A stretch of DNA of 64,000 bases. Source: Calvatia gigantea. Taxonomy: Eukaryota; Basidiomycota; Agaricomycetes; Agaricales; Lycoperdaceae. Both the position numbers and the translations under genes were made by a program. Within the stretch, counting starts at the first letter, position 1, and each line of letters starts with the position of its first letter. Below, piece after piece: positions 1-11,004 of this stretch. The stretch spans positions 2,914,001 through 2,978,000 of the forward strand of contig JACAAK010000004.1 of assembly GCA_025093985.1 (NCBI GenBank), written 5' to 3'. A model generated the notes under the pieces. The model was not told the DNA's origin. It ran no database searches and worked only from the letters and a program-made list of their open reading frames with translations.

Positions 1-113
1 TGATTCCAGACATTTTGCGTGGTGGTTGGTGAAGAAGGGCGGAGTTCGAAAAGGGCAAGCCCAAAAACTTGCAACACCCCAAATCGCACAGTCACGCTCA
101 GCCTTCAACTATT

Positions 114-1977
114 ATGGACTCTGTCATCGAGGTCCAGCGCCAGACCCACGAAGAGATAGAGCGCTTCAAACGCGCCCTTTACGAGCTTCTTTCCAGGCCA
201 AACACCTCCCATGAGCTCAACCTCCAAACAGAACACAAGGCCTCCCAGGTCCTAGACCGTATAGAAGCTCGAATGACCACACTCAGCAACCTCTATGCTG
301 ATGAGGACACAAGAAAAGCAGAGATAGACCTGTTATCTACTCCTGCAAAAGCCGACGATCTCTCGGAATTCTATTCGCGGTTGGTGAAAATCCAGGAGCA
401 CCACAACAAGTATCCTGATTCTGCACCAGGAATTGACCTGGAGCTTGCGTCATTTCTGGAGGAGCCTGTTCAAGATGACGAGGAAGAAGAAGCGGAAGAT
501 CGTGCGTGCTCTTTTATTTCCCCTATATACTCGTTGACAAACTGAAATGGCAGCAATTTCGCTCATGTTCTCGGGCGAGGAGGCTTACGGGAGGTACTGC
601 GACTTGTACAACAACCACACCGCATATGCGAACCTCAAAAACATTGGCAAGCGGCCAGGATACCTTCAATATCTCGACCTTCTGCTAGCAGCACAAGATA
701 ACTCGGTTCACCAAGATTTACCCAAGGAGACACGTTTTTCCAAGGAATACGAGTCGTGAGTCCATGGGTACTCAAACCACATCTGAGCGACCTTTGAACC
801 ATTCCCCTTGCAGCTATATCAGGGACCTGTATGATTACCTCGTGTCCTTTGTAAAGCGGACGCAGCCACTCATTGATATCGAAGGCAAATTACATGCAGC
901 ATCATCGGAATTTGACAAGAAATGGGAGGCTAAGGAATTGCCAGAGTGGGAGAACCACACAGATTCAAAACCCTCGATGAATGGGGAAGCTGCCGGGATC
1001 TGGTGTGCAGCATGTACGCACTTAACCTGCCTCTTGCTGCTTATTTTGCTCATGATATCCAGGCCAGAAGCACTATGCTAAGCAAACTGTATACGATGCG
1101 CATCTCTCGTCCAAAAAGCACATCAAAGCCATGAACAAGCAAGCCGCTTCAGGGGAACCACCTAAAAATCCCAACGGCTCTCCTGTACCTGCACCCACAG
1201 CAACACAAGCTCAACCCCAGTCAGGTGCTCAAATTCGAATACGGAATGCCGCATATTATACACACATGGCCACGGCACTGTTGGTAACCTTGGCGTCTGT
1301 TATTAATGAGACCAAATCCAACGTCGAGCGAAGGTTCTCACTCACCGCTCGGGAACGTGAACAAGAGCTTCTAGAACAACCAAAGCCTCCTCCACAGACC
1401 ACTGCAAAGGACAACGCGGCAGAAGAGGAAGAGGAAGAAGAAAGGATCTACAACCCCCTCAAGTTGCCTCTGGGCTGGGACGGAAAACCTATTCCTTATT
1501 GGCTCTACAAGTTGCATGGCCTTGGAGTCGAGTACAGATGCGAGATTTGCTCAGACCATGTGTACATGGGAAGGTATAGTTTTACCTTTGTCCTCTCAAT
1601 CCTCAAATCTGATGATCAACGCTCAGGAAAAACTTTGATCGTCACTTCCAGGTCTGTCCCTATCTTTTGGTGTGATCTGATTCACTTACTTTCGTTACAG
1701 GAATCTCGTCACGCATTTGGAATGCGAGCCCTTGGTCTTCCTAATACCAAACACTTCCATGAAATCACTCGTATTGAAGACGCTCTTGCCCGTGAGCTTT
1801 GGCTTTACCCTATCCTTGAACACCCCATTGACCTGTCCTTTAGTTGCTGAAAAACTCAAGCAAGAAGGCCGCCACGAGATCTTCGAGCAGGAGACGATGG
1901 AAGAGTTAGAAGACGACGAGGGTAATGTGTATAACCGCAAGACCTACGAAGACTTGAAGAAGCAAGGCTTGATTTGA
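114..1977 (+). CDS. SF3A3: Splicing factor 3A subunit 3 (SF3a60/Prp9)
   Basis: Subunit of the U2 snRNP SF3a complex, needed for prespliceosome assembly in the nucleus. The protein starts [19 protein letters not shown], the usual N-terminus of SF3a60, followed by a helical region ending in an acidic stretch (about 415-500). After a first intron (about 500-547) comes [14 protein letters not shown], a conserved family block, then KRTQPL and a first C2H2 zinc finger, [19 protein letters not shown], rebuilt across an intron at about 1010-1069. A Pro/Glu-rich linker leads to the C-terminal matrin-type finger ([14 protein letters not shown], then [15 protein letters not shown]) and a tail ending KKQGLI. 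At least six exons. The start at 114 is chosen because the family N-terminus begins there; an in-frame codon upstream adds only unrelated residues. The gene is convergent with the phosphatase gene, 154 bp away. Confidence 0.95.
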
Positions 1978-2131
1978 ATCCCTGTACTCGATCCTTGTAC
2001 TTGGATACCTACGTCTGCCTGCCTACGTTCTATAGTACCTAATAGCGCCGACAACGCCCAGTGAGAAGAGGTGTTTTTCAATTTATTTATTGAGTGATGC
2101 CTTCCATCAGGCAAATTGGATCTATGTATTT

Positions 2132-5100
2132 CTATTCATTCACTGCCCTAGGAGGGGGTGGAGGTGGCGGTCGTCGTGTGCCAGCTGGGACCGGCGTTAA
2201 GGGTGTCTGCAACGCCAGGGCCGAACTGAACAGTTCTTCGTCGGACGTAGTCGGTGAGCTTAGTGGTGAATCAAGTGGCGATTCAAAGGGATTGCCCCGA
2301 CGGTAAAGATTCATTTGTTGGATTTCTGCGACTGAGACCAAGCCGCCAGGGCCGTCTGCGAAGGTTCATGGCGTCGGTCGCACGATGCAAAAAAAAAACT
2401 GAAAGGGGAACTTACCCGGAGTATCCCACCATGCTTTCTCGTCTGTACTGGGGGGCGGCACTGGTAGACAGCGGCGCAATGAACAATCGGTTGCTTTAGC
2501 GGTACAAAAGGACCTACATTCACCAACGGTGTCTGGCAGGGCTATACTCGCTAGCTTTTCGTCCAAACTTTCCCCTGGCTGGGTGCTGACAACGTTCTCA
2601 AGGAGTAACTGCGATAACGCAGCCTTCTTTACGGTATCAACAACGCGGATATCGGCTCTAAAGATTGCAAATACTGTTAGAAAGAGAAGCCGCACCTGTG
2701 AGAAGTCAATTAGATGGTGCTAAGGGGTGGAAACTGACCTGGTCTGTGATCAGATCCTTTCAGTTCTGCACTAGAGTATATGGAAAGGTCAAGGGCTGGG
2801 CCACGGTACAGGATCCGGTCTTCTCAGCGAAGATATCAGAAACGAGGCACTTGCTTCAGGCAGAAGGAATAAGAACGTACCTGTCCATGCGGGGATGCGC
2901 ATCTTCTCGCTCGTATCGTAGTTGTCAGTCCCTAGATCGTAACGATACGTTGGTCGGAACAAGAGCGGTCCTTCCTCATACCCTGTGAATGCTGCCCCAG
3001 TATCCATAACATACCGAAGCTTTAAGAGGGTATTAACGGTGGCCGTTCCCAGTGTCCAGCCCGGGAGGACTTACCTGATCAGCCACGATAAGAGGGTCAA
3101 AGTCGTCTGCTTCCGCATACGCTCGTACAGAAGCGTTGTCCAAGTCGACTCGATAATTGGTATCTGCGAGCCAGATGACGTTACTACAGATAGTGTGTGA
3201 GTAGTACCATGAGGGGAGCTTGCGACACGAACTCACTCATGGCTTGAGATCTTCTTGCCTTTGAGGAAGTGTAGACCGTCGACAATTGTTCTGTAATCCG
3301 CATTGCGTTCTTCTATGTTAGAATGCCCAGCAGCAAGATGAGCCGTTAAGAAGCAAAAATTGGTATCGTGATAGTCCAAACGAATTCCAACTGCGCCCTT
3401 GTTTCCGGACATTCCTCGAAGACCAGTCTGAAAGTAGCTGAGTCGACCACCTCGCGCGATGCCAGGTACTCTCACCTTGCGAGAAGCACCTTCAACGTTC
3501 CGAATGACAGAAGTGAGTTCTTCTTTGACAATCACAAACAGAGCTGTTCCGACTAGCTACGGGACATGAGACTGGAGGCGCTAGCAACGCCATTTAACTG
3601 GACATACTTGTTCACTCCTGAGAAGAACATATCGGGATTTTCTTCCCGGCTTTCTCTCAATATTGTTCATTACCTTGGCCTCCCAGAGCCGCCTATCATT
3701 GGAAGTGAGCAAAGCGGATCCTGTATCAGGATGGACCATACCGTTTTTCGGGATCTGTCTGGACGATCTGTTGCGCAGTCAATGGCACCATCTCCTGAAA
3801 ACCGAGGACGATCATATCCGGCCTTAAACTGTAAGTTTGACCACTAACGAGATTGAAGGAACACCCACTCATTTGCTCCTTCCCGAGGGAACAACCAAGA
3901 AAGTAATGATTCTGAAGTTATCTGCAAGAAGTGAATGCGATACCAACACGCTAACCAAACCACACTTACACGTCCGTTGAGATTCCACGTGCCCACCATA
4001 ATGCTGGCCTTTTTGATGGTTGAATATTCCATCCATCTAGTCCAGAGCTGAACGCTTCTAGTTTGAAGCAAACCTTAATGCGTACCTGTTGCTAAGTGCC
4101 TCGTGGACTGTGTCATGTATGGGATCGAAGATAGTAACCGGTTTTTGGTCGCTCAAATTTCCCTGATCGGAACGAAAATGAGAAAACCAGAGGGAGAGCC
4201 ATGTAGTCTTTGAAGTTCACCAGAAACATGTCTATAGCAACTTGCTTCGCTTTGTCTTGGAAATTGTTGATATATGCGCGGGATACGCTCTTGGTAGCAT
4301 CAGATAACACGCCTAAAGCATCAAAGCGTAACCGAATGTGAATTATACATCAAGGAGATACTCACCGGCTAACGTTCGTTTCCCACTGCGAGTGAAACTT
4401 GTGTTGAGAGCTCCAGTGCCTGCATATATCCTCGACAACGCATCTCCATTCTCGGCCCATAATTCTCTGTGTTGTGACCACAGCTGGAAGGAACTCAACC
4501 ACTCGCGACGAACCAAAGAAAGATACTGTTCAAGAGTTGTCCGAGATAGAATATCCTGGACAAAGTTAGTTCGGTCAAGACTGAAGAACAACGTAAACAA
4601 AAAAGTTATATTCCGAGAAAGATTGCATAGAACTTACCAGTCAAGACAATTCGTACGGAAGACACCTTTTTGATCGGTAATGAGTTCATCCGTGGAGGCA
4701 TCGCACATCGTGAAACCAAATTTATCAACATGGTCATTGACACTCTCCATTCTTCTGCTCGGGATAATAAGCGTAAGCCCAATGGTTAATTGTGTTGTGC
4801 TCACTGCAGACTCTCCATCACATTTTCATGACCACCTACCCTCACGGCGTGGTGGAAGTCAAAATGCGTGATACCGAGACTATCTCCTAACACACTCCGG
4901 GCCATCCGTAGGTGCTTTTCGTACGCGTCTGTTAACAACGCCTCGTTCTCCCTGGTTCCAAGGAGATTGATTGCATGTATCAATCCATACTCTTCCATTA
5001 ACTGCACTAGATGTCGCTCAAAAGCCGGTTGTGAAGCATGCGGGCGGGTGATTTGGATCCGCTGACCGAATGTTTGCAATCCTTGCTGTTCCCAGAACAC

Positions 5101-6238
5101 TAAGAATGGATGGGCATGTTTCAAAGTCCGATTGGTTATATTGAATGGCTGAATACATACATGGGATACTTCCCCGGACTTGTACATAACTTATGCAGTG
5201 TTGATCGGTGCTGAACACTGTCTCAGTCTGGCAACGCCTCAGATACCGGCCTATGAAGCAGAGGGGATGGCCTACCTCAACGAAGTTCGCACAATTGCCA
5301 TCGTCATCGATGCCACGAGTGTTGAACCGGGTCCCTGCTCGCTTCCATCCCAATCGGGATATTAACGCTAAGGTAGCAATAGTAGGTGCGCCATCCGTAG
5401 GAGGTGCGCGTAAAGGTATCTCGAAGACTCCCACGTAACCTTGTATTGCAGGAATCTATAACGGAGGTAAGGACCAACCTCCACGGACATATGTTGGGTA
5501 GTGCATACAAGGAACTGGCATCGATCCAATTCTTCGCGCTCGTGGAAGTCCAGTCTTTCCCGAAAATCCAGCAAACTGCGCAGAATATACTCGTTCCAGA
5601 TGAAACGCTCATCAAATGTGCCAATATCTCTTGATGAAGCAGCATCCCGAGCCAGTCGCACCGCGAGCCTGGAAGATAGGTCCCAAGTCGGCTCCAATGC
5701 ATAGTAAAAAGTTCCAGATGCCAGAATTTTGGTGAGCGGCAAACAAGGGTGTTCGTACACGGCGTTGTTTTGGTAAGTTTCTCGGAAGGCTGAGTCCACT
5801 GCTTCAGGCCCGGAGTTGGATTCATTGAGAAGAGGATCATCCCATATCGAAGAAGTTAAACTGTAGAAGCCCACATCGTGAATCCTGACTACTAACTCTG
5901 GCTGGTGGGCGGATGAGCGAGTATTCCCAACTGTTGTAGCGCTGGTCACGACAGCAAGGAAGATATCTATTGATTGTCAACATGTGCATTCGTGGACTAA
6001 AGGGAAGCAAACCATTGTCAATAGATATCAGCCCTAGGCATCCCCTCACCGTCCTATTTGTGAGCATAACCAATCCCGCTCGATCAATCTCTTTCGCTGG
6101 AAGGAACTCCACAACGACTTGCGATTTGCCTTGACCAACTCGGAAAATGAGGGCCCGTCGGGGACGACCTAAACGTTCGTCTTTATCATCAGTTATAAGG
6201 TAGAATGTCCGGGGGTTATTGCCAAGGTACAAGTGCAT
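2132..6238 (-). CDS. SAC domain plus inositol polyphosphate 5-phosphatase (synaptojanin/Inp51-53 type)
   Basis: Phosphoinositide phosphatase that in this family removes phosphates from PI(4,5)P2 and other lipids, acting in endocytosis and actin control. The N-terminus MHLYLGNNPRTFYL is typical of the SAC half. The SAC domain (about 6238-4350) contains FNTRGIDDDGNCANFVE, TRPHASQPAFERHL and the active-site motif RTNCLDCLDRTNFVQ (CX5RT), rebuilt across an intron at about 4601-4637 that splits the second Cys codon. The 5-phosphatase half (about 4060-2690) shows GTWNLNGR, the block GLRGMSGNKGAVGIRL, FLTAHLAAGHSNIEERN, WLADTNYRVDL (family WxGDxNYRI) and RIPAWTDRIL before a donor. A Pro-rich tail (about 2132-2340) with PPPPPPP ends the protein, as in synaptojanins, and could bind SH3 domains. 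There are roughly ten or more introns. Which of the yeast paralogues it matches is not decidable here. Confidence 0.93.
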
Positions 6239-6351
6239 CACTCGCACCAAACAAGGGAATGTCGTTGTTCGCGGTGAAGCTGAAACCCCTGCCGTGATAT
6301 AATTGGATGTACATGTTTGGCCACTCAGACTCAAGAGGTCTAATCCATGAA

Positions 6352-8020
6352 TTACAAGCAGGCCACCCATACATAAGGACAGGAAAGGATGGGATATAGA
6401 TAGAGGCGTAGACCGACATGGACAGAATATTTGGAGAAAATTAGACATGTGACGATCAAGTTAATGATAATGTGTACACCTCCCGGGCTGCAATGAACAC
6501 CCTCTCCTGCTTCCAGTTCAAAGGTATCACATCCGACAGCCTCCAGATATTGCGACCGTTCCTTTTCGCGCCTGCAAAGAAGAGCGTTAGAGCTTCCCAT
6601 GCAGCGGTCTATGGTGCAAGCGGCATGAAACAGGTTTAAATCAGCCTTTAGGGGCCAGACTGTCCCTCCAAGTGCGTATTCAATGCTGGATGGATCAGGA
6701 ATATAAGTCACGCCGTTCTGAGCGCCGAAGTTGACTCTCCGCTTGAGAGTTGAGAGCGGCGGCAAAAGTTGTGGAAGCGTATCTACAGATGAAGCATATT
6801 CAAGCACGCGGATGCGCTGAGCATGAGACAGTGAGGGAGCAAGGAAAGAAAGGATATAATGTTGCAATTCCAGGGGTAAGGACCTGAAGGCAAAGGGTTG
6901 GGCATAATTGTCTTTGGACTCAAATGCGGGAGGAGGAAGGAAACTGTATTGGTCAGCTCGGAATTGTCCTTCGCTTTCCGCTGATACTTTGGGGTGTTTG
7001 GATTGTAACAATAGCGGCCTAGAGAAATGCACAAGGGCGACTGCTTGCTTGCCAATCTCACGTTTGAGATGGACATTTCGAAACAGGGTATTTTTGAGTG
7101 CAGCTTCGCAGTCTTTCCAACCTCGCAGGTAAAGGGACTGATCTTTGACCTCTTCGTCGGAAGAGTCGCTGGCATCCGCAGAACCTATCTCGTTGTCTTG
7201 GAGCTGGTTGGCGTAGAGCTCTATAGCCCGTAGGCAGTAGTTATGGCCCTTGATAACTCGCACTATGGACCTAATGGCCCGAAGCCCCAACGAATTGCCG
7301 TTGCATTTAAGCACATGTAATCTGCAGCGAGGGGATGAGAGATAAGCAGCAATGGTCTTTCCAGAGAGTGCGGTTAGACCAATAGCAGAGAGCTGGAGTT
7401 CGTGAAGATGGGGCGCATCCAACGACGGCAGAAATTCAAGGAGGAAGCTGTCCGAAAGGGATTTGTTCGTGGTCAGGGAAAGAATTTCTAGTCGCGAAGA
7501 ATTGATGGCGGTTACGAAGGCTGCCACGGCTTCGGATGTTCCCTTTAACGCATTCTGTGGCGTGGACTTTCAGTGCTGGGGCGAAAATAATAGAGCGTTA
7601 ATTCCTTACATTCTGGAGGAACAGTTCGCGGACTCGTTTGTTATCTTGGAGGTATTCTGCTATGGCCAACAGTCCGTCGTCCCCAATACCATTTGAATTA
7701 AGGCTGATCTCTTGAATATCGTATTCTCTACCTTCTTCCGAACACAGGAAACGGAGGAGGCAGCGGCAACCCTCGTCTCCGAGTTCATTGTGTCCAACGA
7801 TGAGTCTGTTAACGAACCGGCGGCTCCGGATCATCGAAATAATAGTTTCTGCTCCTAAGAGACATTGTGCCCTCGGTCAATCTCAGTACTTCCAAGTGTA
7901 GCGCATACGACGCCCACCTTGAATGGAGCGAAGTCCAGTATCGAGCAGGTTCACCTGTCGGTCTCGTGCGCCTTTTGGTTGAAGAGAGCCATATAAGAGA
8001 GAGTTTAAGTTGGGGTTCAT
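6352..8020 (-). CDS. Leucine-rich-repeat protein, ribonuclease-inhibitor type, with F-box-like segment
   Basis: Not a named protein, but the fold is readable. Exon 1 (from 8020) reads MNPNLNSLYGSLQPKGARDR and splices through a 62-nt intron to a second exon with RLIVGHNELGDEGCRCLLRF and ISLNSNGIGDDGLLAIAEYL, classic RNI-type leucine-rich repeats with about 28-residue spacing. Exon 3 (from about 7560) carries more repeats (LEILSLTTNKSLSDSFLLEF, HELQLSAIGLTALSGKTI, LHVLKCNGNSLGLRAI). In the C-terminal half, FRSLPLELQHYILSFLAPSL resembles an F-box, which would make the protein a ubiquitin-ligase adaptor; this is inference. The 3' end is uncertain: after HCSPG the frame runs on through a hydrophobic stretch to a stop at 6352, and a donor-like gtgtac there could mean another exon. 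Its end lies 113 bp before the phosphatase start. Confidence 0.8.
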
Positions 8021-8295
8021 GGGAGTCTTAAAGCAGGTGAGAACTGATGCTTGGGGGACCACTGTGGTGGTAGGTGAGTCTTCGGGATCAGTGGGTGGGT
8101 CGGTATCTTGGACAAAGGGGGTGCATCGCCGAATGTTGGATGACTAATTGGGTTAAATCACCGGATTGACGTCACACAACAGTGCAAGAAACGGAAACCG
8201 ACACTTTTTTTTGACGCAAACACAAGATGAACAGTATTTATACCCATGCATGAAATAGATCTGAAGTCCAGAAGGACGTATAAGAAGGGAGGAAA

Positions 8296-9451
8296 CTAGC
8301 GTAAAATATCATCGTCCCACCCGGAATTCGCGGGCCTTCGAATACCCAACCCAAGTGGCCGGAGTGTCTGGGACGAGCGCCGCGGGGCTGGAGGTGCGCG
8401 TAATCGAACATTCGTTGAGGTGGGCACTTGTACCTCTATTTCTTGGATATCGATCTTCGGAGAGTGAGGGGGCCCGGGGGAACGAGGAGGAGGAGCGAGC
8501 GGTGCAGCTGGCATGCGAGGCGAGGGCGGGGGAGGGAACTGGGGTGGCATTCGTAGGAGGTTAGGAGAATGAGGAGCGATGATTCCTTCGTTTGATTCTT
8601 GGCGAGATCTTGCTCTCGAAACTTTACCAAACGATAGGAAGGAAAAGATCGAGCGGAATAATGATACGCGGGTAGTCGTGGTCACGGGCATAGCGGACCC
8701 AGAAGGTGATCCAGGTTCAGCTTTATTAAGATCGTTTAAGAAGCCTGACATACGCTTGGTGGATCATTTTACATACCTGTAGACATTGGAAGCGCATTGT
8801 CGTTCGCGCTCAAGCTAAGGAACAGGAATAGTGGTGCCAACCAGACACAGATGCCGAAGAAGGAAGCAATTTCGCTAAACCCAGGGACCCGCGGACCTCC
8901 TCCTCGGTACGACCTGTATCGTGCTTCGTGTGTAATGCGGGAGAAGTAGAAGAACCAAATGAAGTGATCTGCAATGACCAAAGCACAAGAACTGAGGAAA
9001 GTGAGCGAGGAGAGCGATATTAAGGGCCAGGTGTGGGAGAAATTCTGCAAGTAGACGAAATGACAAGTGATGGAAAACACAGTTTGGAGAAGGGGAAGAG
9101 AGTCCGTGAAGTAGAAGATAAGATGCAGTATGGCGATTACCTGTCTGACGGTTAGAACGAACATTGGGCGAAAGGTGGAACTAGTGACACACATATATCC
9201 CCCGCTGCCCAACTTGTTTAGCAAATCTGCTATGTTCCTCGATCAACTCCGAGACGTACAGCAGGCCACTCGCTAACACAATTGGGCCAGTCAGTTTCTA
9301 GCCAACCATAGACACGGAAGTCGTTGCACCTAATGAAAGGGTAACAAAAGCGAACGCTGCCAACGCTGCCAAGTAACTGTTTGACGCTATCAGCGCTCTT
9401 GTCTCTTGATATGTTCAATACAGCATACCTCACGTAGTAAAGCAATCCCAT
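8296..9451 (-). CDS. SVP26: Svp26/TEX261 family Golgi-ER membrane protein
   Basis: Integral membrane cargo adaptor of COPII vesicles; in yeast it helps load type II membrane glycosyltransferases for ER-to-Golgi transport. Joining exons gives MGLLYYVSYLAALAAFAF then VTLSLASGLLYVSELIEEHS, the family's first hydrophobic segment and its ELIEEH signature. The next exon (about 9140-8785) has LHLIFYFTDSLPLL, LVIADHFIWFFYFS and IASFFGICVWLAPLFLFLSL, three further membrane segments. A last exon (8751-8296) adds a long Pro-rich cytosolic tail (PPQFPPPPSPRMP and similar) ending NSGWDDDILR. The start at 9451 is fixed by the match to the family N-terminus; it follows a run of T. Introns are short (about 43-75 nt). 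Identity is confident; the exact cargo is not knowable from sequence. Confidence 0.92.
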
Positions 9452-9683
9452 CAAAAAAACCTGCTTCCCGACGCCTGCGCCTTGACAAAGAGCGGGATGA
9501 CACTGAAGACCGAGGACGAGGACAAGTCTGAATGTGCGGTGTCAGGGAATTCAATTTGCAAGGGTCGCGTTCGAACACGTGGGACTTTCTCACGTGGAAG
9601 CAATCCCTGTTAGTGGCTGTGCTGCCACTCCAGGAAGCTGCGAGTCGGATTGTCAAGAGTTAGAGCTCTGCCACCGACAACCC

Positions 9684-10502
9684 ATGAGCAACCTCGAGAG
9701 TGAGTTTTCCTGAGGGAGTTTTTTGTAAGATATTCTGACATTAACTAGAGACACTCTTCCAACTCAAGGCGAGCTCGTACCTTGCAGCATGCCGTCATCG
9801 TAATGATCCTCTTGTAGTTCACTGCAAAGACCCTGAGCCGTCAGGCGAAGAAAGCACAAAAAGACGAGAACACAGAAAAGGCAAAGGTTAAAAAGGTGAC
9901 TCTTGCACGATCTTACAACCCATGGGCAGATCCTCACTTTCCGAGGGTAGGCTCTACAACAGGGGAATAACGAGGGGGCCCGCATTTATGCCTCCAATGC
10001 CATCCGGAAGAAGAGTGAAACCCTCAATCTCCTCAAGTTATCCAGCCGCATCGATGCGGTGGCAAGCCGCGTAGAGACTGCTGTAACGATGCGCCAAATC
10101 ACTGGCAACATGACATCAGTTGTGAGAGGAATGGACAAAGCGATGGAGAGCATGAATCTCGAGAGGGTACGTCCCCCTTGCCACTTCTGGGACAGCACCT
10201 TGAGACCATCTATTTACCAGATATCAATGGTCATGGACAAATTCGAGTCCCAGTTCACCGATCTTGACGTACAGACCGGATATATGGAAGATGCAATGGG
10301 AGCAACCACCGCTATTTCAACACCGCAAGATCAGGTTGACCTGCTTCTACGTCAGGCCGCGGAAGAGGCCAACATCGAGCTACAACACGATCTCGCCGAT
10401 AAGGATGTGGAAGCACTTGTTGAACCAAGTCCTCGGGAGCGGGTTCGAGAGGAGGATGACAAACTTGCAGATCGTCTCCGTGCATTACGGCCTGCCACAT
10501 AA
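9684..10502 (+). CDS. DID2: ESCRT-III protein Did2/Vps46 (CHMP1)
   Basis: ESCRT-III-related protein that recruits and regulates the Vps4 ATPase at late endosomes and in cytokinesis. Exons read [76 protein letters not shown] and [19 protein letters not shown], matching CHMP1 throughout. The C-terminus [15 protein letters not shown] carries the MIM1 motif (acidic-x2-L-x2-R-L-x2-L) that binds the Vps4 MIT domain. Length is about 200 residues, normal for the family. The first coding exon holds only MSNLE plus one base. The second intron (9769-9817) starts with GC instead of GT. The 5' end faces the Svp26 gene across about 230 bp, a likely shared promoter. A second ESCRT-III gene (Vps60) lies about 6 kb downstream. 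Confidence 0.95.
9769..9817 (+). other. GC-AG intron in the Did2 gene
   Basis: The exon ends CTCAAG and the intron starts gcgagc, ending cttgtag. Removing 49 nt joins FQLK to FTAK exactly as in CHMP1 proteins. Using the nearby gtacct as donor would shift the frame, so the GC donor is the supported reading. Confidence 0.8.
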
Positions 10503-11004
10503 CCTAGTTCGCTCGTGGCTCTGTTTTTTGTCCCTGCATTTGTCTTATATCCATAGATGTCCGTATAATAACCATTTACTGTTCGGTAGGACCTTTATGG
10601 CAGATTATAACTGGCGCTCGAGGGATAACTATTGTACGACCAAGCGACGACGGAAACAGGCGTTGGGAACATGTAGAAATATATTTTTTGTCAGGGGTAT
10701 TACTATGGAAAAGACATCGTGGAAAGTGCCTAGGAAGTCATGTCGAAACCATAAAATATAGAAAGGTACAAGTGTGGGGCGTAGTAGCATAGAAACAAAC
10801 AATCGACGCCTGAGGCCTGGCAGACGCGGCATCCGCCTGCTCAACAAATTTCTAATAGGGGAGGGATAGGGTATGGACACGAACGCAAGGTCTACATGAA
10901 CGAAGGAGCGGGGGAATATTAAACGTTAAGATAGAAGTGTTGGCCATCCGCAAGGGGAGAAATTAGTCAAAAACGAAAAAGGAGCTTGGGAGGAAGTGCG
11001 ACCC
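10503..11004. other. Convergent 3' intergenic region
   Basis: Lies between the ends of Did2 and the Ser-rich gene. It is AT-richer, with stop codons in all frames, and holds nothing I recognise beyond presumed 3' untranslated regions and poly(A) sites. Confidence 0.6.
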
